Assembly (NCBI GenBank): GCA_900548225.1
Contig: URJM01000024.1
Coordinates: 1 to 26,862, forward strand
From: an uncultured bacterium
GTDB taxonomy: Bacteria > Verrucomicrobiota > Lentisphaeria > Oligosphaerales > Oligosphaeraceae
DNA: 26,862 nt
Direction: 5' to 3'
Part shown: positions 1-7,460 of the stretch, piece after piece
Layout of the letters: each line of letters begins with the position of its first letter
How positions within the stretch are numbered: position 1 is the stretch's first letter
Notes under the pieces: generated by a model
Told to the model about the DNA's origin: nothing
The model's database searches: none
What the model saw: only the letters and a program-made list of their open reading frames with translations
Program-made: the position numbers and the translations under genes

Positions 1-1300
1 TTACGGGGCAAAGGAAAAGCCGTAGGAAACGCCAGTCAAAAAAGGCAGAAAGATTGAAGTCATCCTTGCCAAGCACCCGCCAGAGGGCACAGGCGGCTAT
101 TGCAGACCAAATAATATGGGACACCGCAAGTGATTCAACCCCTCTCTCGACTATCAAGGTTTGCATGGAACCGACGGGGTCGATTTCAGTTGCAATTCTA
201 GGTAAGTCGATTCCGATTTCAGATAAGTCGATTCCGCTATTAGATAACAGTTTTACAATAGTTGCATAACTTTCAACAGAACTTAGCGTATCATAAGCAT
301 ATCCGAGAGATTCAAAAACTTCGAATCCAGCTCCAACGACAGCCCCAAGAAGCAGCCCGTTTAGTTTGTAGCGCAATCTCATGTTGTTAAACAACGGGAA
401 TAGAGCTAATAGTTTTGCAGGTTCTTCAAATAAGCCTGCGAAAACGGGCTTAGTTAATACTTTAAGCTGAGTGTTTGCCGCCAGGTTGCCCAAAAACAAA
501 GTAACAACAATAGACAGGCATCCTCCTAGAAAGAAGTATTTTATTATGTATGTGATTGGGATGTTTCGACGCACATTCACCTCAATGAAAAAGGACAAGA
601 CAGCAATTGGGATTGCAAATGAGCCTATGATCATAACAGAAGGAATTAAATAACCATTCCTATAATAATGAAAAACCAGTGACAGCCCCATGTATAAGAT
701 CAAACTGTATGCAAGCAAGCGGAAAAAGAGCCATGGCCGTGGCCATGACGTATCGATATCTGTAATATTTGGCGTCGTCTTAGGCGTTCCACACGCGATT
801 ATGTCACATACATCTTCATCTGAATGCTTTTTAAATATGTCTTTCAGGAGTTCGCTTAAACTGAAGCCCTGTAGTTTTTCAATTCCAAGCGCGTCCGACA
901 GCCCCTTGTTCACAGTGTCGTACACTGCTTCTCCGATATTCGGGTTGTTACTTCCCTGATTGTTAATGCTCTTTCCGCACTTTGGGCAGAAGTTCGCTTT
1001 GTTCTCAAGTTCCGCCCCGCAATTTGAGCAGAATCTTCTGCCCGGCGGTGGCGTTGTCGCCCCCTCTGGTTGAGCCGTTGTCCCTTGCGGTTGATGTTGC
1101 GTCGTTTTCTGTGGACTTTGTGGTTCATCCTGGGGTGGGGCCTGGATTTCCATGGGAATAATCTGCGGAGCAGTATCCTCCGGTGGGCGTTCCACCACGA
1201 CGGCGTGCTTGCACCCTGGGCAAATACCTACCTTTCCAACAAGACGTTCTGCCCCTTCCAGACGAAGGCCGCAATGTTTGCAAGTGACAAAGAAGCTCAT
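1..1300 (-). CDS. Zinc-ribbon PrsW-family intramembrane protease (3' end outside window)
   Basis: Reading from ATG at 1300, 433 codons are open to the window edge. The TTAC at position 1 is not an in-frame stop, so the gene is cut by the window. Residues 7-30 hold a CxxC-x16-CxxC zinc ribbon. A Pro/Gln-rich linker follows, and residues 91-108 form a second ribbon (C91, C94, C105, C108). From about residue 190 there are several hydrophobic helices. EEPAK at 292-296, GAGFEVFE at 323-330 and a His at 395 before a Trp-containing helix match the PrsW/M82 glutamic intramembrane protease pattern. PrsW relatives cut membrane anti-sigma factors or related substrates; the substrate here is unknown. The zinc ribbons suggest a cytosolic sensor or docking module (inference). 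Codons such as TTA and ATA are common, unlike the GC-rich genes downstream, which may indicate transfer. Confidence 0.85.
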   Translation of the reverse strand, partial: MSFFVTCKHCGLRLEGAERLVGKVGICPGCKHAVVVERPPEDTAPQIIPMEIQAPPQDEPQSPQKTTQHQPQGTTAQPEGATTPPPGRRFCSNCGAELENKANFCPKCGKSINNQGSNNPNIGEAVYDTVNKGLSDALGIEKLQGFSLSELLKDIFKKHSDEDVCDIIACGTPKTTPNITDIDTSWPRPWLFFRLLAYSLILYMGLSLVFHYYRNGYLIPSVMIIGSFAIPIAVLSFFIEVNVRRNIPITYIIKYFFLGGCLSIVVTLFLGNLAANTQLKVLTKPVFAGLFEEPAKLLALFPLFNNMRLRYKLNGLLLGAVVGAGFEVFESLGYAYDTLSSVESYATIVKLLSNSGIDLSEIGIDLPRIATEIDPVGSMQTLIVERGVESLAVSHIIWSAIAACALWRVLGKDDFNLSAFFDWRFLRLFLCPV

Positions 1301-1411
1301 GTATTGTCCTAATTGATTATTTGTTGAAGAAAGGGATTATTAGTGGCTAATTCAAAGCCAAGGGATTAATGACTACTACCTGGATAGGTCAGTTTCTTAC
1401 AGGATGTGCAC

Positions 1412-1548
1412 AAAAAAAGAGCGATGCCGACTGAGACCTCTGAGGACTACCACATCCCGCATACAGCAACAGCCAGCACCGCTCAAACTTGAGCGTGCCG
1501 AATAGCGCTGTATGCGAGTGAATGAGTGTGGTAGTTTCAGAGGTCGCT
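1412..1548 (-). ncRNA. Candidate rod-shaped structured RNA with terminal T-run
   Basis: Positions 1435-1454 pair with 1527-1545 (about 18 bp with one bulge). Positions 1459-1467 pair perfectly with 1507-1515 (9 bp). Positions 1476-1489 and 1490-1499 form an apical hairpin. The outer AGCGA at 1420-1424 can pair with TCGCT at 1544-1548. On the minus strand this rod is followed at once by seven T (1418-1412), as expected for a transcript ending at an intrinsic terminator. The shape (closing stem, internal loops, apical hairpin, poly-U) recalls 6S RNA, but I see no sequence proof. It could instead be a MITE-like palindrome or a very long terminator. No known RNA family (tmRNA, SRP, RNase P) is recognisable. 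Confidence 0.4.
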
Positions 1549-2051
1549 AAAGCACAGACTCCGTCATCAATGGATGACGGCTATGTAGTGAGATAAATCG
1601 TTTTCGTGCGGCGGGGAAGCCGCCCGTGAGGGTATTGCTGCCTCCTGGAAACAGTTTGTTGAGACGTAGCGCCTTTTTGCTAAGGCGAGGATATGGCAAG
1701 GCACACCTTATGGTTTATGGGGCTTCCTTGCCGTGTAGCGTGGGGATGATATAGCCTATATCAATAAAACACAATCTCCCTGCTTTCCTCCCAAGGGGGC
1801 GTCCCATTCACCGTGGCTGCGTATGCTCCTTGCGGCGTTCACTCTCCCTGCTCCGCTGTGCGGATCGCCATTCGGCTCCTGGATGATTACCCGGGGAGCG
1901 AGTGTCTTCTGATTATCCTGCAAACCATAGGAAGGGATTTCAGCTCATGAATTTCCCTTCATAATATCTCTAGCTTCATGGGGAGCAGGGGCTGTCTCGA
2001 GAATGTCATATCATTCCCGCAGATTATCCCTGTCTCCCTTCCTTTTCCGGG
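1549..2051. other. Noncoding stretch rich in inverted repeats
   Basis: No convincing gene is seen on either strand. Clear inverted repeats are 1561-1580 (8-bp stem, AATG loop), 1670-1687 (6 bp), 1695-1701 with 1726-1732 (7 bp), a 15-bp GATATA/TATATC hairpin near 1747-1761, and 1931-1937 with 1954-1960 (7 bp). Between about 1790 and 1910 the minus strand repeats short GGAGC-type motifs. The stretch could extend the structured RNA to its left, hold another RNA, or be a decayed mobile element. It also contains the 3' untranslated region of the SUI1-like gene, for which no obvious T-tailed terminator was found. Confidence 0.35.
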
Positions 2052-2504
2052 TCACGCATTGAAGCCATTGTTTTTGAACCATTCCCTTGCCCGTGAGGTT
2101 TGGTCTCCCTGGAGTTCCAGGGTTCCTTCCAGGAATCTTGCGCCGATTCCGAGTGCGGACTTCACCTCGCTGCAGAGTGCCATCTGTTCAGAGATGCCCA
2201 GCCCTTCCAGCCCACGGACATTTGTGACGGTCTTGCCACCCTTTCCCTTGCGCTGTATTTGAAAGGTGACCTTTCCGCGATGGCTTCCCGTGGTCTTCTC
2301 CTCCGGGTCGTGTCCGATGGATGCATCCCCGAAGGCCTTGAGCAACTCCATGTCCTCCTTTGTGAGCTTTGCCTGTTTCTCCTCCTCGGGAGTCGGCTTT
2401 GGCGGTGGAGGTGGCGGTGGAGGCTCGGGAAGGTCTATTTTCAGGTCGATGAACGGGTTGTTCCAGGTCTGGTCATTCAACTTGGAACTGGTTTTCTTCG
2501 TCAT
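2052..2504 (-). CDS. SUI1/eIF1-family (YciH-like) translation factor
   Basis: This 150-residue protein ends in a SUI1 domain (about residues 75-150). Visible family features are the basic KGKGGKTVT strand, the GLEGL turn, and the final ELQGD element followed by a short helix ending KNNGF. Bacterial YciH-like proteins resemble eukaryotic eIF1 and are thought to influence start-codon selection on the 30S subunit, but they are not essential. The N-terminal half is low-complexity and contains a run of eight prolines followed by an acidic/Lys-rich stretch, which is unusual for YciH. I chose ATG at 2504; a TTG three codons upstream is open but has no ribosome binding site. It lies 81 bp downstream of the CpXC gene and probably belongs to the trxB-trxA transcription unit. 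Confidence 0.82.
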   Translation of the reverse strand: MTKKTSSKLNDQTWNNPFIDLKIDLPEPPPPPPPPKPTPEEEKQAKLTKEDMELLKAFGDASIGHDPEEKTTGSHRGKVTFQIQRKGKGGKTVTNVRGLEGLGISEQMALCSEVKSALGIGARFLEGTLELQGDQTSRAREWFKNNGFNA

Positions 2505-2585
2505 ATCCTTCAAGTGGTTATTGCGGAGTGTTAAGCATCGTGGGTGGCGTCGGCGCGGGGCATCCTGGTGCCGGCCGTTGTCCCG

Positions 2586-3266
2586 CTACTCCTTTTGGGA
2601 GAGCAGTTTTTCGAAGAGCATGTCCACATCCACCAGACATCCTGGGAAGCATCTGTCGAGTTCGTGCATGAGTTCCGGATTTGACCTGATTTCATCCACG
2701 AGCGCGTCGTACTCCTGTCGTGGGACGCTGATTATTCTGATGGGTCGTCCGAGCTTCTTGTCGAAGATAATGAATCCCATCGTCTCCTGGTCCTGGTGTC
2801 CGAAGTCATATAGGAGGTGGTGTTCCCTGAAGTTGTAGTTTCCTCCTTGTATTCCTTCGTTGAAGAGCTGGTATTTGGCGAACTCGATGACCCTGTCGTC
2901 ATATCCCAGTCTATGCAGGTAGATTTTCTCGATGAAATCCTGCCTTGTGAAGACCAACCTGACGACAGGTCGTTGGACTTGGTGTTCGAGTGCCGCCGTC
3001 GTGGCCCACTCGTCGAACTTTGCGGCCACCTCCGGAATGCGTTCCTCCGGGATTCGCGCGGGGTCGAGGCACAGGAAGAATGGGCGCACGCTGTCCCTGT
3101 AAATGACCTTGACGGGGACATTCAGGGTTGCGCCGCATTCCGGGCACCTTGTGCAGTTCAGGGATCCTTCCACGAGTTCCTTCTCATGGAAGTCCTGGGG
3201 CGTGAGCTGTGTCACGGGTTCGAAGTCAAAGCCCGCACCGCACTTTGGACATTTCAGGTTCAGCAT
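2586..3266 (-). CDS. CpXC-domain zinc-ribbon protein
   Basis: This 226-residue protein starts with the CpXC signature: C6-P-K-C9 near the N-terminus and a second cysteine cluster at C38, C41 and C44. A long alpha/beta region of unknown role follows, ending in a charged C-terminus. CpXC domains are small zinc-binding modules of unknown function, common in anaerobic gut bacteria. The ATG at 3266 is preferred because it places the zinc knuckle at the start and lies 19 bp after the trxA stop. The longer open frame to 3353 would overlap trxA by 68 bp. Its place between thioredoxin and a SUI1 protein suggests a redox-sensitive zinc centre serviced by thioredoxin, which is inference only. Confidence 0.72.
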   Translation of the reverse strand: MLNLKCPKCGAGFDFEPVTQLTPQDFHEKELVEGSLNCTRCPECGATLNVPVKVIYRDSVRPFFLCLDPARIPEERIPEVAAKFDEWATTAALEHQVQRPVVRLVFTRQDFIEKIYLHRLGYDDRVIEFAKYQLFNEGIQGGNYNFREHHLLYDFGHQDQETMGFIIFDKKLGRPIRIISVPRQEYDALVDEIRSNPELMHELDRCFPGCLVDVDMLFEKLLSQKE

Positions 3267-3285
3267 CGCCGATGTGGTGGGGCGT

Positions 3286-3597
3286 CTAGGAGAGTGCTTC
3301 GACAAGGGTTCCGATGGACTGGACTCCGACGAATTCGTTTGTCTTCTGTCCATTCTTGATGACGATCAGCGTCGGGATGGATAGGACATTGAAGCGCATT
3401 GCGAGTCCGGCCTGTTCATCGACATTCACCTTTGCGACCTTTGCGCCAGTTGCGGTGAGTTTTTCAAGATTTTCGTCGATGATCTTTCCCTGCACCCTGC
3501 ATGGTCCGCACCATGTAGCCCAGAAGTCCACCAGCCAGATGCCTTCGGAGGTGAGTTCCGCGAAGTTTTCCGCAGTCAGATTGATGATTTCAGCCAT
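3286..3597 (-). CDS. trxA: Thioredoxin
   Basis: At 103 residues this is a full-length thioredoxin, usual for the family. The active site is W29-C30-G-P-C33-R and the cis-proline is in SIPT at residues 73-76. It reduces protein disulfides in the cytoplasm and is itself reduced by thioredoxin reductase, whose gene lies 70 bp upstream on the same strand. An AAGGA ribosome binding site stands about 8 nt before ATG. The order trxB-trxA-CpXC-SUI1 suggests one operon. Confidence 0.95.
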   Translation of the reverse strand: MAEIINLTAENFAELTSEGIWLVDFWATWCGPCRVQGKIIDENLEKLTATGAKVAKVNVDEQAGLAMRFNVLSIPTLIVIKNGQKTNEFVGVQSIGTLVEALS

Positions 3598-3667
3598 GGT
3601 TGTTTCCTTGTGGTGATGATTTTGATTCTACGTGTATCCAGTCGCGCTGTTTTGCCCTGGCGTCCTG

Positions 3668-4573
3668 TCAGAGTGGATTTGTCCTAAGGTACTCCGCTGC
3701 GTCCATGCCGGCCTGCTTGTATCGTGTGTCGATGCAGTCGCCCGCCGCGAAGACTCCCGGAGTCTCCGTCAGTGTCCTGGCCGGGTCTTTGAGCTTAATA
3801 TATCCGTCTGCATCCAGGGCTATCCCACTCTCCTCCAGGATGCCGGTGTCCGGCGAGAAGCCCATTGCGATGAAGAGCCCCCTGCATGGGATTTCGCCCC
3901 TTTCGCCCTTTTCGGTCGACTCGACCACCACCTTGGAGAGCTTTCCGTCGTCAGCCTCGACTGCATCGACGAGCCGTGTTTCCAGGTGGATGTGCAGTGA
4001 CGGCGCGTCCTCGAGGCGTTTTCGGAGTGCCTGAGGTCCCTTCAGTTCCTTTGATGGGACAAGCAGGTGGACTTCCGATGCGAGTCCGCAGAGAAATAGC
4101 GCCTCGTTGAGTGCGGCGCCTCCGTTGCCGGCCAGCGCGACGGGTTCGCCTCGGTAGAATGCGCCGTCGCAGGTGGCGCAGTATGAGATGGCCTTTCCCT
4201 GGAGCCGTCCACGGCCTTTCAATTCGATTGGCCTGTGCTTTGCTCCGAGAGCCAGGATGACCGTGCGGGATTGGAGTGTCGTTCCATCGTCGAGCGTGAC
4301 CTCCTTTATGTCGCCCTGGAGCGAGAGCCTTGTCGCGACATTGTATCTGACCTTGGCTCCGACGTTCTCTGCCTGTCGGAGCATTGCGTCGGTGAGGTCG
4401 AATCCTGAGACAGGCTCCGGGAATCCCGGGTAGTTTTCGATTTTGGGCGTCTGTGTAAGGAGTCCTCCTGGAAGCGGTCCTCCCAGGATCAGGGTGGAGC
4501 ATCCTGCCCGGGCGGTGTAGATGGCTGCGGTGCATCCTGCCGGACCAGATCCGAGTATGATTACATCTTCCAT
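3668..4573 (-). CDS. trxB: Thioredoxin reductase with atypical pyridine-nucleotide site
   Basis: This 301-residue flavoprotein reduces thioredoxin. The FAD-binding GSGPAG is at residues 8-13, the ENYPGF element near 46-51, the redox-active C132-A-T-C135, and the second FAD contact AAGDC near 276-280. The second Rossmann loop is present (GNGGAA, 149-154). However, the positions that carry HRRxxxR in NADPH enzymes read VPSKELK (172-178), so both the paired arginines and the downstream arginine are missing. The C-terminal helix is also about ten residues shorter than in E. coli TrxB: KQAGMDAAEYL replaces the usual RQA...GxxAA segment. Electron donor specificity is therefore uncertain (NADH, reduced ferredoxin or other). 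ATG at 4573 is chosen because it precedes the beta strand of the FAD fold; the frame is open further upstream without homology. Confidence 0.9.
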   Translation of the reverse strand: MEDVIILGSGPAGCTAAIYTARAGCSTLILGGPLPGGLLTQTPKIENYPGFPEPVSGFDLTDAMLRQAENVGAKVRYNVATRLSLQGDIKEVTLDDGTTLQSRTVILALGAKHRPIELKGRGRLQGKAISYCATCDGAFYRGEPVALAGNGGAALNEALFLCGLASEVHLLVPSKELKGPQALRKRLEDAPSLHIHLETRLVDAVEADDGKLSKVVVESTEKGERGEIPCRGLFIAMGFSPDTGILEESGIALDADGYIKLKDPARTLTETPGVFAAGDCIDTRYKQAGMDAAEYLRTNPL

Positions 4574-4810
4574 GTGGTTAAGCGTTGGGGTGGGGTGTGT
4601 TGACCAGCTTTGCATCGGAATGCGCCCTTGAAGGACAGGGAACGCGTTGAGCCGAATGGCGCAGAATACGCAGCCAGATGCTAGTGTGCTTCATGGATAA
4701 GATATTTCACAATAGTTTTTCCACCGTAAATGGTTGATTGGAAGAGGTCTTTTCCTGCGGTCTGCGTGGCGTCTGCCGATGCCATCCTGCTTCTTCTCAA
4801 GGGCAGGGTG
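4534..4810 (+). repeat. Left copy of duplicated trxB-tonB junction
   Basis: This segment covers the first codons of trxB, the divergent intergenic region and the first roughly 27 codons of a tonB-like gene. It is repeated in the same orientation at 7418-7684. Around 4728-4803 the two copies differ at only about 7 of 76 bases; near trxB they are more diverged and there are small indels. In this copy trxB is intact, the tonB-like start is decayed, and the TATATT element seen at 7544 in the other copy is absent. Confidence 0.85.
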
Positions 4811-4924
4811 ACACTGCCTCGACATATAGCCCACGCGCAGGTTGCCCGTGAGAAGACCATTGCCATGCGGGGATTGCACGGCGTGTTTCCTCCCGTGAAC
4901 GGCGCGGCGATGTCGACCTGTTGA
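4730..4924 (+). pseudogene. 5' remnant of tonB-like gene
   Basis: The first 24 codons match the intact tonB-like gene at 7604 almost codon for codon (both begin MVDWKR and share AVCVASA and AILLLLK). Four residue changes occur in the first 25, including a proline in the membrane helix and Asp for Gly. After about 4810 all similarity is lost and the frame ends at 4924 without proline-rich or C-terminal TonB domain. The promoter-like TATATT of the intact copy is missing. I read it as a nonfunctional stub left by a local duplication. Confidence 0.8.
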
Positions 4925-4948
4925 AAATGAGGGTGAGAATGCTACATT
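4921..4948 (+). promoter_or_regulatory. Promoter for the glycosidase-like gene
   Basis: TTGAAA at 4921-4926, a 16-bp spacer, and TACATT at 4943-4948. The same layout occurs before the bS22 and tRNA-Ser genes. It gives a leader of about 95 nt before the ATG at 5051. Confidence 0.6.
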
Positions 4949-5039
4949 CTCCGGCGATTGTCTTTGCTGACATCGACCGCATGACGACTGGACAAGGAGA
5001 AAAGCGGCAATCAATCTGCCGCAGGCCCCCCGCAACTTC

Positions 5040-5045
5040 AGGAGG
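5040..5045 (+). promoter_or_regulatory. Strong Shine-Dalgarno site
   Basis: AGGAGG stands 5 nt before the ATG at 5051. It is much stronger than the start contexts of most other genes in the window and fixes the start. Confidence 0.85.
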
Positions 5046-5050
5046 CAACC

Positions 5051-7252
5051 ATGAAGATGGAAGATTTGGAGACGCCGGATTCCCCGAAGCCCTTGGATTT
5101 CCCGCATTTCCCCACGCGCTGGCAGGCAGTCCTGTGGAGGAACTGGGGGCTTGTCCCCGTGGAGCGACTCGCACGGGTCCTGGGGACGGAACCGGAGAAA
5201 CTGCGTGCCGCCGCCGCGGAACTCGGGTTGAATCCGGATGAGCCGCTTCAGGGGAAGTGGTGTTCCCACAGCTACCTTTCTGTTTTGCGGGGCAACTGGC
5301 ACCTTCTTTCCATCGCGCAATTGCTGGAGTTGATGAGCTGGCCGGGGGAACGCCTGCTTCAGGTGTTGGACGAAGAGGATTTCTTCTGGTCAAAGGTGGG
5401 GCACCACAAGCCCGCCACGGGAAACGTGCGCTATGGGGAGCTTACCGAAGGGCAGAGGCGTCGGACTGCGGAAATACGGAGCCTCATGGGGGAATACTTC
5501 CCCGTCGGGGATTCCGGCTACCTGGATGCTCCATTCGCCTTCACGGAGCGTTTTGGGGAGCGAAAGACCCTCCGCCAATCCAACCCGTATGGTTTTGAAT
5601 TCAATTATATCCACTCCTTCGCCGCCAGCTGCGGGGATGTCTTTCTGAACGCAGAGGTCTCGGATCCGGTGCCGGAGAATCTGCTCCGGCAATACGCATC
5701 CATGGGAGTCCGCGGCGTCTGGATGCATGCGTTGCTCCGACATTTCTATCCCGTCGCCGGAGCCGAGGAATACTCACGCGGCAGGGAAATCCGCCTGGAG
5801 AACCTGAAGAAAATCGTGGCACGCTGCAAGAGACACGGACTTGGGGTATATCTCTATTTCAACGAGCCGCGCTTCATGCCGCGCCCGTTCTATGACAAAT
5901 TCCCGCAATGGGCCGGGGTGGAACTGTTGAACGGCACGTCCAGGACCATCTGCACCAGCCGGACGGACGAGCCGCTGCGCTGGCTGGAAAACGGGATGAG
6001 ATTCCTCTTCGGCGAGGTGAAGGATCTCGCGGGGCTGTTCTGCATCACCATGTCGGAAAATCCGACCCACTGCAATTACTCCTTCCAAGGGGCGCAATGC
6101 CCATATTGCAAGGACGTGCCGCAGGAGAAGATCATCGCGGATGTCGTCCGGGCGATGGAACGGGGAGTCCATGCGTCAAATCCGAAGGCGGAATTCGTTG
6201 CCTTTGACTGGGCGTGGCGCCCGGCGATGTCGTCGGAGGACAATGCTCCGTTCAAGGCGGAGGTAATCCGTCAACTTCCTGCATCAGTTCGGGTTGCAAG
6301 TGTCAGCGAATGGGGGATGATTACCCGCATAGGCGGAGTCCGCCAGTATCTGACGGACTATTCCATCTCCCAACCGGGGCCCAGCCAGGAATCCCTGCGG
6401 ACCTGGGAGGCAGCCCGGCAGCGTGGGTTGAAGACCGTCGCGAAGGTCCAGTTGAACAACAGCTGGGAGCTTTCGTCTGTCCCCTACATTCCGGTTCCGT
6501 ATCTGGTGCAGGAGCACCTACGCAATTTGCAGAAGGCTGGAGTTTCTGGCCTGATGCTGAGCTGGACGCTCGGGGGCTATCCCGGCGGGAACCTCCAGCT
6601 GCTGAATGCCACGCCGGAGGAAATCGCCGCCTCGATGTTCCATCCGGAACTGGCTAGAAATGTCTGCCGCGCGTGGAGAATCTTCAGCGAGGCATTCCGC
6701 GAGTTCCCGTTCCACTTTTGGACGGTGCTGTACCGTTGTCCGCAGAACTACGGTCCAATGAATCTGCTGCATCTGCATCCGACGGGCTACACTGCGACCA
6801 TGGTCGGCTTCCCATACGATGATCTGGAATCCTGGCGCGGACCCTATCCCGAGGAAATACTGGAGTCGCAGTTCGAAAAACTGACGACTGGCTGGAAGGA
6901 AGGGCTTGAGACGCTGAAAGGCGGAGAAGGGCCAGAGGAACGGGAACAGGAGGTTTTCCGGGAAATCCTGCGGGTTGCGGAAGTCTGCTATTGCCATTTG
7001 CGAAGCGCATGGTGCCAAATCCGGTTCGTCCGTGCCAGGAACCACGGCTTCCGGAAGGAAATCATGGCCGAATGTCTGCGGGAGGAAATCGAACTTGCCT
7101 TGCGTCTTCATGGATTTGCCCGCAGGGACTCCCGCTTCGGCTTTGAGGCAAGCAACCATTATTTCTACTCGCTCAATGATTTGCGTGAGAAGGTCATTTC
7201 CTGCCGCTTCCTGCTTGGGGAACTGGCATTGGACGGCGGGGCTTCCCGTTGA
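5051..7252 (+). CDS. Large glycoside hydrolase-like protein (TIM-barrel type, uncharacterised)
   Basis: This 733-residue protein has no signal peptide and is probably cytoplasmic. Residues about 30-60 and 81-113 form two related helix-turn-helix-like repeats (each begins with NW followed by a Leu-rich helix). From about 180 the pattern is that of a (beta/alpha)8 glycosidase barrel: GVRGVWMH, the strand GLGVYLYFNEP, and MSENPTHC with candidate acid E336. C341, C350 and C353 form a small cysteine cluster next to it that may bind a metal. The C-terminus is helical and aromatic-rich. Similar architectures are known from uncharacterised glycosidases of gut anaerobes; the substrate cannot be told. 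It sits alone between two copies of the trxB-tonB junction with its own promoter and strong ribosome binding site, which suggests a cassette inserted there. Confidence 0.6.
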   Translation: MKMEDLETPDSPKPLDFPHFPTRWQAVLWRNWGLVPVERLARVLGTEPEKLRAAAAELGLNPDEPLQGKWCSHSYLSVLRGNWHLLSIAQLLELMSWPGERLLQVLDEEDFFWSKVGHHKPATGNVRYGELTEGQRRRTAEIRSLMGEYFPVGDSGYLDAPFAFTERFGERKTLRQSNPYGFEFNYIHSFAASCGDVFLNAEVSDPVPENLLRQYASMGVRGVWMHALLRHFYPVAGAEEYSRGREIRLENLKKIVARCKRHGLGVYLYFNEPRFMPRPFYDKFPQWAGVELLNGTSRTICTSRTDEPLRWLENGMRFLFGEVKDLAGLFCITMSENPTHCNYSFQGAQCPYCKDVPQEKIIADVVRAMERGVHASNPKAEFVAFDWAWRPAMSSEDNAPFKAEVIRQLPASVRVASVSEWGMITRIGGVRQYLTDYSISQPGPSQESLRTWEAARQRGLKTVAKVQLNNSWELSSVPYIPVPYLVQEHLRNLQKAGVSGLMLSWTLGGYPGGNLQLLNATPEEIAASMFHPELARNVCRAWRIFSEAFREFPFHFWTVLYRCPQNYGPMNLLHLHPTGYTATMVGFPYDDLESWRGPYPEEILESQFEKLTTGWKEGLETLKGGEGPEEREQEVFREILRVAEVCYCHLRSAWCQIRFVRARNHGFRKEIMAECLREEIELALRLHGFARRDSRFGFEASNHYFYSLNDLREKVISCRFLLGELALDGGASR

Positions 7253-7417
7253 CGCAGGTTGATTCGCGGATTCTTCTTGTCATCCTGTCGATGTGGATGG
7301 AGAATCGTTGTTCTCGTTCGGCCGTTTTGTGTTGTTGCGGCAGGAAATGTGCAAGGGACACGACTTCGCCGAAGAAAATGAGGCCAGGGCGATGATGAAA
7401 AGCAAAAGCAAGCAGGG

Positions 7418-7460
7418 GGCATCCTGCTGGGCCAGAACCAAGTATGATTGCCTCTTTCGT
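7418..7460 (-). pseudogene. 5' remnant of trxB
   Basis: Read from 7460, the fourteen codons give TKEAIILGSGPAGC, against MEDVIILGSGPAGC in the intact trxB. The start codon ATG has become ACG, and similarity stops just after the FAD-binding glycine motif. It is a clear non-functional relic and shows that trxB and the tonB-like gene were divergent neighbours before the duplication. Confidence 0.8.

Noticed and set aside
1..3. TTA at the first bases as the stop of the PrsW gene
   Set aside because: The codon grid from ATG 1300 puts GTA at 4-2, so TAA is out of frame and the gene continues outside the window.
1412..2050. tmRNA, SRP RNA or RNase P RNA in the noncoding block
   Set aside because: None of the conserved elements of these RNAs could be found on either strand.
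3267..3353. 29-codon N-terminal extension of the CpXC protein
   Set aside because: It lies inside the trxA coding region and would move the zinc motif away from the N-terminus.
4730..4924. A functional 64-codon membrane protein
   Set aside because: It is a duplicate of the start of the tonB-like gene that loses all similarity after about 27 codons and lacks the promoter element.
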